A DNA stretch of 47,217 nucleotides from a virus, in the IMG/VR virus record IMGVR_UViG_3300027513_000024, positions 1 through 47,217 of that record; one strand, given 5' to 3'. Both the position numbers and the translations under genes were made by a program. Positions 39,580 to 46,667 of the stretch are shown piece by piece. The first letter of the stretch is position 1. The number at the start of each line of letters is the position of its first letter. The notes beneath the pieces are model-generated. The model made no database searches. It saw only the letters and a list, made by a program, of their open reading frames with translations, and had not been told where the DNA came from.

Positions 39580-39837
39580 ATGAGCCCCCTGCGGGAAATC
39601 CTGGAAGCGAACACGCGCGCCCCCGTCAATTACATGAAGCTCGAGGCCAAGGTCCTCGCCTGGCACAAGGCCGAACTCGAGAGCTACGGGGAGAAGGTGC
39701 GGGAGGCGTGTGCGACGTATCTTTTAGGTCACATCGAAAAGCTGATAAGTGATGGCGGCAGGGCGTCACCAACCGAGTTGGCAAACGTCGTTCTTGCCGC
39801 TCCACTGCCCCCGATCGAAGGCGAGGAGCAGACGTGA
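39580..39837 (+). CDS. Cassette paralog P1a (MS-LREIL family)
   Basis: 85 residues. Shares its start (MSPLREILE), a central VLAWHKAELE and its end (PPIEGEEQT) with the gene at 40738-40980; the middle differs in sequence and length. Helical. The 3' end is repeat J1. No known family. Confidence 0.6.
   Translation: MSPLREILEANTRAPVNYMKLEAKVLAWHKAELESYGEKVREACATYLLGHIEKLISDGGRASPTELANVVLAAPLPPIEGEEQT
39808..39837 (+). repeat. Gene-junction repeat J1, copy 3
   Basis: Begins CCCCCGATCGAAGG and ends GGAGCAGACGTGA; encodes PPIEGEEQT-stop and contains the GTG of the next gene. Confidence 0.85.
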
Positions 39838-40097
39838 CGCACGCTTGCGATATGGACGGCTGCATGAACATCGTGTCCAATTACCATTCGTTTTGCTACG
39901 ACCACAGGGAGCCCGACTGCCTCGCCCGTGCGGTCACAAGGGCAGAGAAGGCGGTGGTGCGTGCGGCGGTAGCCTTCAATCATGTGCGATTTTCACATCC
40001 GCCACTGGGGGAGTTTATGGGCTACCTGCATCGATTCGAGGATGCGGTCGACCACTTGCTCGCTGCGCGCGCGGCCGCGAAGAAGAAAGGCAAGTAA
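39834..40097 (+). CDS. Cassette paralog P2a (MTHACDMDGC family)
   Basis: 87 residues from GTG 39834. The N-terminal 46 residues (ACDMDGCMNIVSNYHSFCYD, HREPDCLARAVTRAEKAVV) are nearly identical to those of the gene at 41292-41534. The cysteines and histidines there could bind zinc (C5, C10, C23, H26). The middle (AFNHVRFSHPPLGEFMGYLH) is unrelated, and the end (LLAARAAAKKKGK) is again shared. Confidence 0.65.
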   Translation: MTHACDMDGCMNIVSNYHSFCYDHREPDCLARAVTRAEKAVVRAAVAFNHVRFSHPPLGEFMGYLHRFEDAVDHLLAARAAAKKKGK

Positions 40098-40120
40098 AAT
40101 GCAAAGCGTGAAGGTGAGGC

Positions 40121-40339
40121 ATGACGAACGAGATCATGAAGGACAGCCGCAAGCTGGTGGCGTTTCTCTACGTCTTGATGCGGGAGGACGTGGTGCCGGG
40201 ACGCATCGAGACCATACTCGAGCGGCACGTCTTCGACGTCGAGTCCGAGTACAGCAACGTACATCTGGCGCGGTACGCACAAGAGATCGCCGCACGGCTA
40301 AGCGAGCAGCAGCCCGAGGGCAAAAATGCTAGAGAGTGA
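40121..40339 (+). CDS. Small helical phage protein
   Basis: 72 residues; GAGGC precedes ATG 40121. Pattern KLVAFLYVLMREDVVPGRIE ... YSNVHLARYAQEIAARL is one I associate with many phage small proteins; its role is unknown. Helical. Confidence 0.6.
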   Translation: MTNEIMKDSRKLVAFLYVLMREDVVPGRIETILERHVFDVESEYSNVHLARYAQEIAARLSEQQPEGKNARE

Positions 40340-40427
40340 AGTGCGCGAACGATACGGTCTTCAGCGGGCGGTGCATCAAGGGGTGCCTCGGTAGCGATCC
40401 TCGTAAACATCGTACAAGGCAGAGGCG

Positions 40428-40511
40428 ATGACTAAGCTTGACGCCCTATCAGACGTGGAGCGCGGCGAGTATGATCCTCGAGATGGGGGCGCGATTGACG
40501 GTGACGCATGA
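40428..40511 (+). CDS. 27-residue acidic peptide
   Basis: MTKLDALSDVERGEYDPRDG then GAIDGDA. AGAGG lies before ATG 40428 and the stop overlaps the next ATG. The preceding 88 bases (40340-40427) hold nothing else. A short coupled peptide is plausible. Confidence 0.4.
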   Translation: MTKLDALSDVERGEYDPRDGGAIDGDA

Positions 40512-40741
40512 GAGCAGACTGGAACGTAACCGTGTGCGCGGAATGTCTACGCGCGTCCTGCTGGCACGGCGACGACATGTGTGCCAAGGCAAGATCGGCA
40601 GATATCAAGCTGATCCGCGCGTCGCAACTCGACAGCCTTGCGAGGGAGCATCCGTCGCACTACTCGCGCGAGACGATCCTTCGCACGTCGGGCTCATTGC
40701 CGGCGCTCCGCGCCCTACCCGACATCGAAGGTGACGCATGA
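40508..40741 (+). CDS. Small cysteine protein (CAECLRASCWHG type)
   Basis: 77 residues. VCAECLRASCWHGDDMC carries four cysteines and a histidine, enough for one zinc ion, followed by a helical part (LIRASQLDSLAREHPSHYS). The CLRASCWHG string is common in phage small proteins. It ends in an ATGA overlap. Confidence 0.6.
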   Translation: MRADWNVTVCAECLRASCWHGDDMCAKARSADIKLIRASQLDSLAREHPSHYSRETILRTSGSLPALRALPDIEGDA

Positions 40742-40980
40742 GCACGCTGCGGGAGATCCTGGAGCAGCACAACATCATCAGTCAGGCCCGACGTCGCATA
40801 GAGCCGGCCATTCTCGCCTGGCACAAGGCCGAACTCGAGCGGTATCTGACGCAGGCAGCTACCATCGCGTTCGATGACATTGGCTCAGACCATCTCCGCC
40901 AGGCCATTCTTGCGTTGATCGAACAGGAGGGCGCCCACGGCCCGGAGGATCCCCCGATCGAGGGCGAGGTGCAGACGTGA
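40738..40980 (+). CDS. Cassette paralog P1b (MS-LREIL family)
   Basis: 80 residues. Shares MSTLREILE, ILAWHKAELE and PPIEGEVQT with P1a. The start region GAAGGTGACGCATGAGC is identical to that of P1a and the end is repeat J1. Helical middle (FDDIGSDHLRQAILALIEQE). Confidence 0.6.
   Translation: MSTLREILEQHNIISQARRRIEPAILAWHKAELERYLTQAATIAFDDIGSDHLRQAILALIEQEGAHGPEDPPIEGEVQT
40951..40980 (+). repeat. Gene-junction repeat J1, copy 4
   Basis: Begins CCCCCGATCGAGGG and ends GGTGCAGACGTGA; encodes PPIEGEVQT-stop and contains the GTG of the next gene. Confidence 0.85.
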
Positions 40981-41237
40981 GCCCAGTCAAGCAGAGCGGC
41001 CGACGGTTTGTCGGCGTCGGGATCCATGCGCTGTATGGTCCATGGTTCTCGTGCGGCGTGCACATCGACATCGGCGCGCCACATGTGGCCCTGCACCTTC
41101 TCTGGTGGCAGGTCTACATTGGTTGGATGCGAGAATCGACCGAGGCAGATCAGACGGCGGCGTTGACGATGATCGACCAGGAGCGCGCATTACCGGCTCG
41201 AGGATTGTCGAGAGTGGGCCGCGTGCGCGGTATGTGA
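40977..41237 (+). CDS. Small phage protein with out-of-frame cassette tail
   Basis: 86 residues from GTG 40977. The first 60 residues (GVGIHALYGPWFSCGVHIDI, HVALHLLWWQVYIGW) form a Trp/His-rich strand pattern common in phage small proteins. The last 20 (PARGLSRVGRVRGM) are an out-of-frame reading of the cassette P2 C-terminus, so the original end has been replaced. Confidence 0.55.
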   Translation: MSPVKQSGRRFVGVGIHALYGPWFSCGVHIDIGAPHVALHLLWWQVYIGWMRESTEADQTAALTMIDQERALPARGLSRVGRVRGM

Positions 41238-41295
41238 TGCGGCCGACCGCCTGCTCGCTGCGCGCAAGGCCGCGAAGAAGAAGGTGAACGCATGA
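41185..41295 (+). pseudogene. Out-of-frame remnant of a P2 cassette C-terminus
   Basis: Read in the frame of 41197, this gives HYRLEDCREWAACAVCDAAD then RLLAARKAAKKKVNA-stop, closely matching HYRIEDCRGWIRCPICDVTA ... ELLAARAAAKKGT at the end of the gene at 38782-39249. It has no start and lies under the end of the preceding gene. Its stop overlaps the ATG of the next cassette. Confidence 0.65.
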
Positions 41296-41534
41296 CGCAC
41301 GCTTGCGATATGGACGGCTGCATGAACATCGTGTCCAATCACCATTCGTTTTGCTACGACCACAGGGAACCGGACCGCCTGGCCCGTGCGGTCACAAGGG
41401 CAGAGAAGGCAGTGGTACATGAGGTGCTGTGGCATCTACGCAAGGGACATGTGATCGCTCAGGTGAGCATTCACCATGCCGGCAAGCGCTTGCTCGCTGC
41501 GCGCGCGGCTGCGAGTAAGAAGGCGAAGACATGA
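41292..41534 (+). CDS. Cassette paralog P2b (MTHACDMDGC family)
   Basis: 80 residues. Residues 1-46 nearly equal those of P2a; by eye about six base differences in 110. The middle (HEVLWHLRKGHVIAQVSIHH) is different, and the end (RLLAARAAASKKAKT) is shared. ATGA overlaps on both sides. Confidence 0.65.
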   Translation: MTHACDMDGCMNIVSNHHSFCYDHREPDRLARAVTRAEKAVVHEVLWHLRKGHVIAQVSIHHAGKRLLAARAAASKKAKT

Positions 41535-42106
41535 GCGAGCAGAAGCCGCCGCGGTTGAGCGACAAGCGGATTGCGGAGCTTGAGTCAAACTGCTCATTCC
41601 GCAGCGACTGCGACTCCCGCGACATCTCGATTGCGCTTGCCGAACTCCAAGACTGGCGCAACACGCAGCGCGCGGTCATGCAGGAGACGTGCACCTTGCC
41701 GGCGGACATGAGACATTGCACGTGTGTGCCAATGCTCCGGAAGCGCATCGCCGATCTCGAGAGCGAGTGGAGCAAGCCGGAGCCAGTGAGCATCCTCGAG
41801 GACGCCATCGGCCCGACGGAAAGCGTGTTCCAGGAGTGCCCGACCTGCCGCGCGATACCAGTCCCGCACCTTCTCTGTATCGCCTGCTTACACAACCGCT
41901 CCCTGATCGGGCGCCTCACGCGCGAGAACGAAAGGCTGGAAACGCGCGCGGACTTCCTGGTCGATGAGGTGACACGCCTGGTGTCTGCCAGGCTCGATCG
42001 GATGAGCAACGTCGCCGAGCGCGCCGCGGCCGTGGCGAGAGAGGACATGAAGCGCCAGTGTGTGGAGAAAGTACGCAGCGCCTTCAGAGCCTGGCAATTG
42101 TCCTGA
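41531..42106 (+). CDS. Coiled-coil protein with zinc site
   Basis: 191 residues. N-terminal helix (LSDKRIAELESNCSFRSD), a central zinc site (CPTCRAIPVPHLLCIAC) and a C-terminal coiled coil (RLTRENERLETRADFLVDEV). Last gene of the small-gene array. A hairpin with 6-bp arms (GTCGCG/CGCGAC, 42117-42140) follows and may end transcription. Function unknown. Confidence 0.6.
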   Translation: MSEQKPPRLSDKRIAELESNCSFRSDCDSRDISIALAELQDWRNTQRAVMQETCTLPADMRHCTCVPMLRKRIADLESEWSKPEPVSILEDAIGPTESVFQECPTCRAIPVPHLLCIACLHNRSLIGRLTRENERLETRADFLVDEVTRLVSARLDRMSNVAERAAAVAREDMKRQCVEKVRSAFRAWQLS

Positions 42107-42572
42107 TCGTGAACCCGTCGCGAAAGAGTGTGAGCGCGACTCGGCGGCGGAATGGGGTCATTTTCCCGGTTCCAGTAGCTTGTCGAGCGCCTCCAGCTCA
42201 CGGGTGAGCTGATCGTCATCCGGCATGTTCGTCTCCCTCGATTGGGTGGAGGTCCAATACGGCGACGAGGAGTACGACACGCGCATCGTGCGACATAGCG
42301 ACGAGGAAGAACGCCACCTCGATCGCAGCTGACACCACCCACCCCTAACACGCACACCCCGCGCGCACGGCTAGAGACCCTCCCTTTCGCGCCAATCCGC
42401 CGCAATTGACGCCCCCCCATCCCGAAGCGCATCATCCCACTGGCGGGCGTGGTAGGGCTGGCCGGCTCTACCACCGACAGGTCGAAGCGGGTGCCTTTCC
42501 CGACTGCCGTTTGCACCGTGTAGACGTGAAAGACTCCGCTTCGCGCCCGTAACGGTGCAGACATGGAGGACC
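42107..42572. other. 466-base gap before the right-end block
   Basis: No confident gene. Two short overlapping candidates exist: a minus-strand 22-codon frame (42226-42158, MPDDDQLTRELEALDKLLEP, with GGGAG upstream) and a plus-strand 35-codon frame (42225-42332, FVSLDWVEVQYGDEEYDTRI) without a ribosome-binding site. The rest is C-rich (42333-42420), with one TTGACG (42405) lacking a -10 partner. It probably separates transcription units. Confidence 0.45.
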
Positions 42573-42815
42573 ATGAGCACCGATCTCGACTGCCCGCCTC
42601 AACCCACCGGAATCGTCCTGCAGCTCGAAGCCGATGGCCAGGTCACCGTCCGGGTGACTGTTCCCCAGCCTCAGGTAGTTGCAGCCCTCATGATCGCGAC
42701 TCGCGCGATCGACGACTTCTTACACCCAGGCAAGCGCCACAAGATTGGCATTACCCAGGTGCTCAAGATTCGCAAGGAACTGCTGCCCGAACTGCTCTCA
42801 ACCAACCCCTTCTAG
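42573..42815 (+). CDS. Small protein at the start of the right-end block
   Basis: 80 residues from ATG 42573 (GGAGGA immediately upstream; GTG 42555 is an alternative). A strand pair (GIVLQLEADGQVTVRVTVPQ) precedes a helical part (VVAALMIATRAIDDFLHPG). No family recognised. Confidence 0.55.
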   Translation: MSTDLDCPPQPTGIVLQLEADGQVTVRVTVPQPQVVAALMIATRAIDDFLHPGKRHKIGITQVLKIRKELLPELLSTNPF

Positions 42816-42827
42816 GAGACTGACCAT

Positions 42828-43184
42828 ATGGCAACCTACACATTCACCTGCGACACGGGCGAGGCTGTCCTGCTTGCGCTTGACGCCCCGAAGGATCGCC
42901 TCGGCCGGAATACGCGCTATGGCAGCGTCGTGTGGGCGAAGGCCGAAGGCGATGCGGGCACCTCCACCGTGGTCGCGAGCAAGGATGGCATGAAGGCCTA
43001 CCTCGTGAGCGGCGAGGCGCCGGAGATCACCGCGTTCACCGTCACGGCGACGGACGTGGATGGCAGCGCGCATGAGCCGGTCACGATCGACTTCGCGACG
43101 ACCGAGCCTGATGCGGTTGGCGCGCCTTCGATCAACGTCGGGCCGCCGGTCGACAAAGCGACGGTTCCCGCCCCAGGGTTCTGA
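42828..43184 (+). CDS. Small immunoglobulin-like protein
   Basis: 118 residues, strand-rich with Thr/Val (GSVVWAKAEGDAGTSTVVAS, APEITAFTVTATDVDG), the look of a single Ig-like beta-sandwich. It could be a virion surface or adhesion protein. TAGGAGA precedes the start. It is followed by a strong hairpin. Confidence 0.55.
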   Translation: MATYTFTCDTGEAVLLALDAPKDRLGRNTRYGSVVWAKAEGDAGTSTVVASKDGMKAYLVSGEAPEITAFTVTATDVDGSAHEPVTIDFATTEPDAVGAPSINVGPPVDKATVPAPGF

Positions 43185-43195
43185 TCTGACTCACT

Positions 43196-43225
43196 GGACC
43201 GTCTTCCCGAAAGGGGAGGCGGTCC
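43196..43225 (+). terminator. 13-bp hairpin with GAAA tetraloop
   Basis: GGACCGTCTTCCC pairs with GGGGAGGCGGTCC (11 Watson-Crick pairs and two G-U pairs) around GAAA, a GNRA tetraloop. It lies 11 bases after a stop codon and just before AGGAGG of the next gene. No U-run follows, so it may be an attenuator or an mRNA stability element as much as a terminator. Confidence 0.55.
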
Positions 43226-43241
43226 CACTCCAGGAGGCATC

Positions 43242-45347
43242 ATGCCCGAGCCGAGCCCTCTCGATCACGCAGGGACCGCCGGTGCCGCGCAGCCGATCAT
43301 CCCCACGCCGCCGCCACCCCCGCCACCCCCGCCTCCCGACCAAAAAGCCCCAGACCATCGCATCACGGTCAAGTTCACGATCAACGAGCGCGGCTGGAAG
43401 AAGCTCATCACGCCCATCGTCGCCACGTTCGACTCAGGGGCGACTGGCGTGCACCTTTTCCCGCAGGACCAATTCCTCGAGGGTCACGCACCACAGGACG
43501 CGACGGGACATATCTGGCGCTCCTGGTTGCAGCCGATGTCCTTCAACGAGCCGGAGCGATGCCTGCGTATCACGTGGTGGCACTACAAGTTCAAGGACGG
43601 GAGCTGGTGGATCGCCGGCGCGGTCCTGAACGACTCGATCGAGGCACCTCTCCCGCGCATGCGCGGCGTCATGGAGGTCAACCTCTGCGACCTCGACGGC
43701 AAGGTCCGCGAATCCTTCCCGTCCGGGGTGTGTGTCATCGCCCTGCAGGAGGGGTATTCCTTCTCCTTCGGCGCCCCCGCCCGGTTCTTGAACTTCGGCG
43801 CGGCCAAGTACTGGATCCAGAACTTTGGCGAAGCCGGCGGCGTGGTACCCCCTGACCGACTCTGGGAGCCTGTCACGGCGCCCGATCGCATCGGCGGGAA
43901 TGGTCCCTGGCAGGCGCAATGGACCCCGCGTCGCATCGACGTCAAGAAGGCAGACGGCAGCTACCAATACCCCCGCTATTGGGACACGAGCGACCCACGG
44001 AACCCGCCAATCGGTGCGACCATTGGCGAGATCGAGGTGCCGGACCTGTACAACGACCAGACGCACGCTCACCACAGGGAGGTCTTCCGGTCACCCTACG
44101 AGACGGGCTGGCAGGCGCACGAGCGCGCGAACAACAACGCCGGCGTTAGGGCCGTGCTGCGCGCGCTCTGGCAATGGTCCGCGCGCCAGGTGGGGTCTTG
44201 GTCACCCAAGTTCGGGCCGCCCTACTGGATCCCCGGACGGCCAGCCTACCTCGCCGGCCTTGATGGCTGGATGCCTGACGCCGAGACCCGATACAAGCTC
44301 ACCGGGACGGACGCGGTCGCGCTGAAGCCCTGGATCGGCCACGAGGGACGAGTCGAGATCACGAAAGGCAACCTGTACCAGTTTCCCGAATGTTTCGGCC
44401 AGGACTCGGGCAAGCCGCTCAGTGAGAACGCGATCTCAGCGCTCGAGCTCGCCGGCGGCAGGTACAGCGGCGGTTACTCCGATACGCAAGCGTGGGACCT
44501 CGAGCACGGTGGCGCGGAAAACCTGGCGGCGGCGGCGATTCTCTTGGCCGATCCGTTGGCGATGCATCACCTGCACCACTGGTGCGAGGAGTACATCACG
44601 AACGGGATCGTGAAGCACAGCAGTCGAGCGTCCGGCTGGATGATCGTGATCTCGCTCTACGGGTGGCTCTGCTTCAAGGACAAGCCCTCTTTCCGTCAGG
44701 ACGCCGAGCGCTACCTCTCCTACGCACGCTCCATCGCGCAGTGGGTCTGGCAGGCACGCCTGGACGAGACGGCCTACCAGGGTCTGCTCGGTCGGAACTA
44801 CGGCGGCCGGGATCTGTCGATCCCCGAAGAGCAGACCGGTGGGTTCGAAGGCGCTTTCGGCTCCGCCATCGCACTGAACGCCTTCTGTATGGGTGCGCAG
44901 GTGGACCCGAACCCCGCGGAACTCGGTCTCTGGCTCGAACTGGTCGAGTACACCGCGAACCTCTTCCTTCAGCCCGGAATCATCCAGCGACCGAGCCCGA
45001 CCTTCAAAGGCGGCGTGCTCGACTCCTGGAATCTGTTCGGGCCGAAGAGCGAGGCCGAGATGCCGGGCAAGACGATCGATGAGCGCCTGCGCGCGAACAG
45101 CGGCGCCTATTCCGGCGTCGACTGGCTGGCAGACCAAGGCTGGTCAGGGCCCGCGCTCTCGAAAGCATCGCGGGTGCTCAAGGCAGCACCTCGCGCGAGC
45201 TGGGCGGCGATCGACGCGCTCGCCAAGGAGATCAGGGGGTATCAGGTCCTCGAGGTCTACAACGGCAACTCGTTCCTCTCGCCAAAGGGCGCGGACGGGT
45301 GGGCCATGTACTTCGAGCAGGCCGCAACCTACGGATGGCCGAAGTGA
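43242..45347 (+). CDS. 701-residue enzyme-like protein of unknown function
   Basis: AGGAGG upstream. Order: a short Ala/Gly start, a run of ten prolines (about residues 24-33), then a beta-rich domain (40-200; HRITVKFTINERGWKKLITP, FDSGATGVHLFPQDQF). A Trp/Tyr-rich central part follows (200-400). A helical C-terminal domain (400-700) has paired helices and conserved-looking loops (YSDTQAWDLEHGGAENLAAA, YGWLCFKDKPSF, PEEQTGGFEGAFGSAIALNA). The helical part resembles an (alpha/alpha) toroid as in some glycoside hydrolases and polysaccharide lyases, but no catalytic set can be named. There is no export signal. It could be virion-associated or act on host polysaccharide. Confidence 0.6.
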   Translation: MPEPSPLDHAGTAGAAQPIIPTPPPPPPPPPPDQKAPDHRITVKFTINERGWKKLITPIVATFDSGATGVHLFPQDQFLEGHAPQDATGHIWRSWLQPMSFNEPERCLRITWWHYKFKDGSWWIAGAVLNDSIEAPLPRMRGVMEVNLCDLDGKVRESFPSGVCVIALQEGYSFSFGAPARFLNFGAAKYWIQNFGEAGGVVPPDRLWEPVTAPDRIGGNGPWQAQWTPRRIDVKKADGSYQYPRYWDTSDPRNPPIGATIGEIEVPDLYNDQTHAHHREVFRSPYETGWQAHERANNNAGVRAVLRALWQWSARQVGSWSPKFGPPYWIPGRPAYLAGLDGWMPDAETRYKLTGTDAVALKPWIGHEGRVEITKGNLYQFPECFGQDSGKPLSENAISALELAGGRYSGGYSDTQAWDLEHGGAENLAAAAILLADPLAMHHLHHWCEEYITNGIVKHSSRASGWMIVISLYGWLCFKDKPSFRQDAERYLSYARSIAQWVWQARLDETAYQGLLGRNYGGRDLSIPEEQTGGFEGAFGSAIALNAFCMGAQVDPNPAELGLWLELVEYTANLFLQPGIIQRPSPTFKGGVLDSWNLFGPKSEAEMPGKTIDERLRANSGAYSGVDWLADQGWSGPALSKASRVLKAAPRASWAAIDALAKEIRGYQVLEVYNGNSFLSPKGADGWAMYFEQAATYGWPK

Positions 45348-45730
45348 AAACCACCCTCGCCAGTCTGGTCCTCTTGATAGCGATCGCCCCAGCGTATGCC
45401 ACCCTCTACGTCTTCCGCGTGACCGACTGGCACGAGCCAGCGATCGGCTACCTGGACAGCGAGATCGGCCATGGCGAAGGCTTGGGCGCACTCTACCTCG
45501 GTGGCTATCGCTTCCCGTTGACGGCGTTCGATTGGTGGTTACTCGGTGGGCCACTGGATGACACCCTTCACTGCTGCATCATCATCCACCCTTACGGGCC
45601 CTGGATCGTGGGTATGCTGCAATGGCAAGGGAGCAAGGGGAGGATCGACATCCTCTCAACGGACTGGGTGTGGTGGGAGATCAAGACGGACGTCGAGATC
45701 GTGATCGGCGACCAAAGGAAGAGACCATGA
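45344..45730 (+). CDS. Exported or membrane-anchored small protein
   Basis: 128 residues from GTG 45344 in a GTGA overlap; ATG 45335 is an alternative. The start MKTTLASLVLLIAIAPAYA is a good signal peptide ending in an AxA-type site. The mature part is Trp/Gly/His-rich (DSEIGHGEGLGALYLGGY, FDWWLLGGPLDDTLHCCI, WVWWEIKTD). The role is unknown; secretion into the periplasm or insertion in the membrane is likely. Confidence 0.6.
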   Translation: MKTTLASLVLLIAIAPAYATLYVFRVTDWHEPAIGYLDSEIGHGEGLGALYLGGYRFPLTAFDWWLLGGPLDDTLHCCIIIHPYGPWIVGMLQWQGSKGRIDILSTDWVWWEIKTDVEIVIGDQRKRP

Positions 45731-46023
45731 AGAAGCAAAGAACCCTGCTCGTTCTCTCAGCGGCCATCCTCGTCGGCGGAGTCGGCACCGCACTCGCGCT
45801 GCAGAGCAAGACCGAGTTCACGGTCGCGCGGCCGATTGTCCAACCGAAGACCGTGGAGCAGGTCGCCATGCGGATGCTCGCCGACGAGGCAGCTGGCATC
45901 ACCGTGGACGACAAGTACCTGGTACAGATCGCACCCTGGATCTCGGCCAAGCCCGCCGAGGCGATGGTCAAGGGTGCACTCGCCGTCAACCTGGTGAACA
46001 ACTATCACTTGCGGAATCGATGA
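45727..46023 (+). CDS. Small exported protein
   Basis: 98 residues with AAGGAAGAG before ATG 45727. Signal or anchor helix (TLLVLSAAILVGGVGTALAL) followed by a soluble part (KTVEQVAMRMLADEAAGITV, APWISAKPAEAMVKGALAVN). With its two neighbours it forms a group of envelope-directed genes, perhaps a lysis set; no lysis motif is seen. Confidence 0.55.
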   Translation: MKKQRTLLVLSAAILVGGVGTALALQSKTEFTVARPIVQPKTVEQVAMRMLADEAAGITVDDKYLVQIAPWISAKPAEAMVKGALAVNLVNNYHLRNR

Positions 46024-46027
46024 CATG

Positions 46028-46111
46028 GAACCGGCGAGCCTAACCAGCGGGGGTCCAACCACGCCGACAGGGGGTTTGTGTGTGAGGTACCGTGGCAACG
46101 TTCGCCGGTTC
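46028..46111 (+). other. Long-range inverted repeat in a 118-base gap
   Basis: GAACCGGCGA (46028-46037) and TCGCCGGTTC (46102-46111) are perfect 10-bp arms 64 bases apart. Inside, CCACG (near 46059) could pair with CGTGG (near 46090). CTTTTCC follows the right arm, then AACAGGAGGCGCAC before the next ATG. It could be a structured leader or a terminator. Confidence 0.45.
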
Positions 46112-46141
46112 TTTTCCGCACTGACCTAACAGGAGGCGCAC

Positions 46142-46348
46142 ATGGCAGATGAGAAACCGACCACCAAAGAAGCGAAGACCTATGTCGTGGAATCGGGCCA
46201 AAACTATCGAGGCCTTCCGGCTGGCACGCTGGTCCTCCTGACCGAGGCCGAGGCTCTAAGAAACAAGGACGTCGTCCGAGAGCTTCGTGAAGGTGAGGAG
46301 GGCTTCATCGAGCCAGCTACCCAGCCCTTCGGTGGCTTCAACGTATGA
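46142..46348 (+). CDS. Small beta-rich protein
   Basis: 68 residues with a very strong AGGAGG. TYVVESGQNYRGLPAGTLVL looks like a small beta-barrel core, followed by a helix (EAEALRNKDVVRELREGE). Ends in an ATGA overlap. No family recognised. Confidence 0.6.
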   Translation: MADEKPTTKEAKTYVVESGQNYRGLPAGTLVLLTEAEALRNKDVVRELREGEEGFIEPATQPFGGFNV

Positions 46349-46440
46349 AACCTCGGCCTGGCCTGCCATTCTCTCCCGAACGCCCGATCCCCTCGGGCGC
46401 CTTCAATCCTTTGCTGGGTGGGCCAGGCCTTCCTACCTGA
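46345..46440 (+). CDS. 31-residue proline-rich peptide
   Basis: MKPRPGLPFSPERPIPSGAF then NPLLGGPGLPT. The ATG overlaps the previous stop (ATGA), the coupling used throughout the genome. The Pro/Gly content is unlike a globular protein. Confidence 0.4.
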   Translation: MKPRPGLPFSPERPIPSGAFNPLLGGPGLPT

Positions 46441-46454
46441 AAGGCAATGACGGC

Positions 46455-46667
46455 ATGGGCGCGTACTTCGACAACCCGGATGGCACGAAACGCAAGCATG
46501 ATGAGATGGTCCTTGCAGGGTGGGAGGGAATCACGCAAATCTGCCCCCTCTGCGAGAAGCCCCTTTCCGACCAGTGCGAGGTGATCCTTGTCGGCCGGAA
46601 GGACGGAAATCGAATCAGCTACAACTCCGCGCACATCGAGTGCGTGCGAGGAAAGGACGGTACCTGA
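46455..46667 (+). CDS. Small zinc-ribbon protein
   Basis: 70 residues from ATG 46455. ICPLCEKPLSDQCEV and AHIECV give three or four cysteines with His for one zinc site. Start GAYFDNPDGTKRKHDEM. The last base of its stop is the A of the next ATG. Confidence 0.55.
   Translation: MGAYFDNPDGTKRKHDEMVLAGWEGITQICPLCEKPLSDQCEVILVGRKDGNRISYNSAHIECVRGKDGT

Noticed and set aside
38343-41534. CRISPR array
   Set aside because: Repeats are unevenly spaced, lie at coding junctions and have no uniform spacers.
43300-43340. C-rich simple repeat in the 701-codon gene
   Set aside because: It is the coding sequence of the polyproline run, in frame, so it is treated as part of the protein and not as a separate repeat element.
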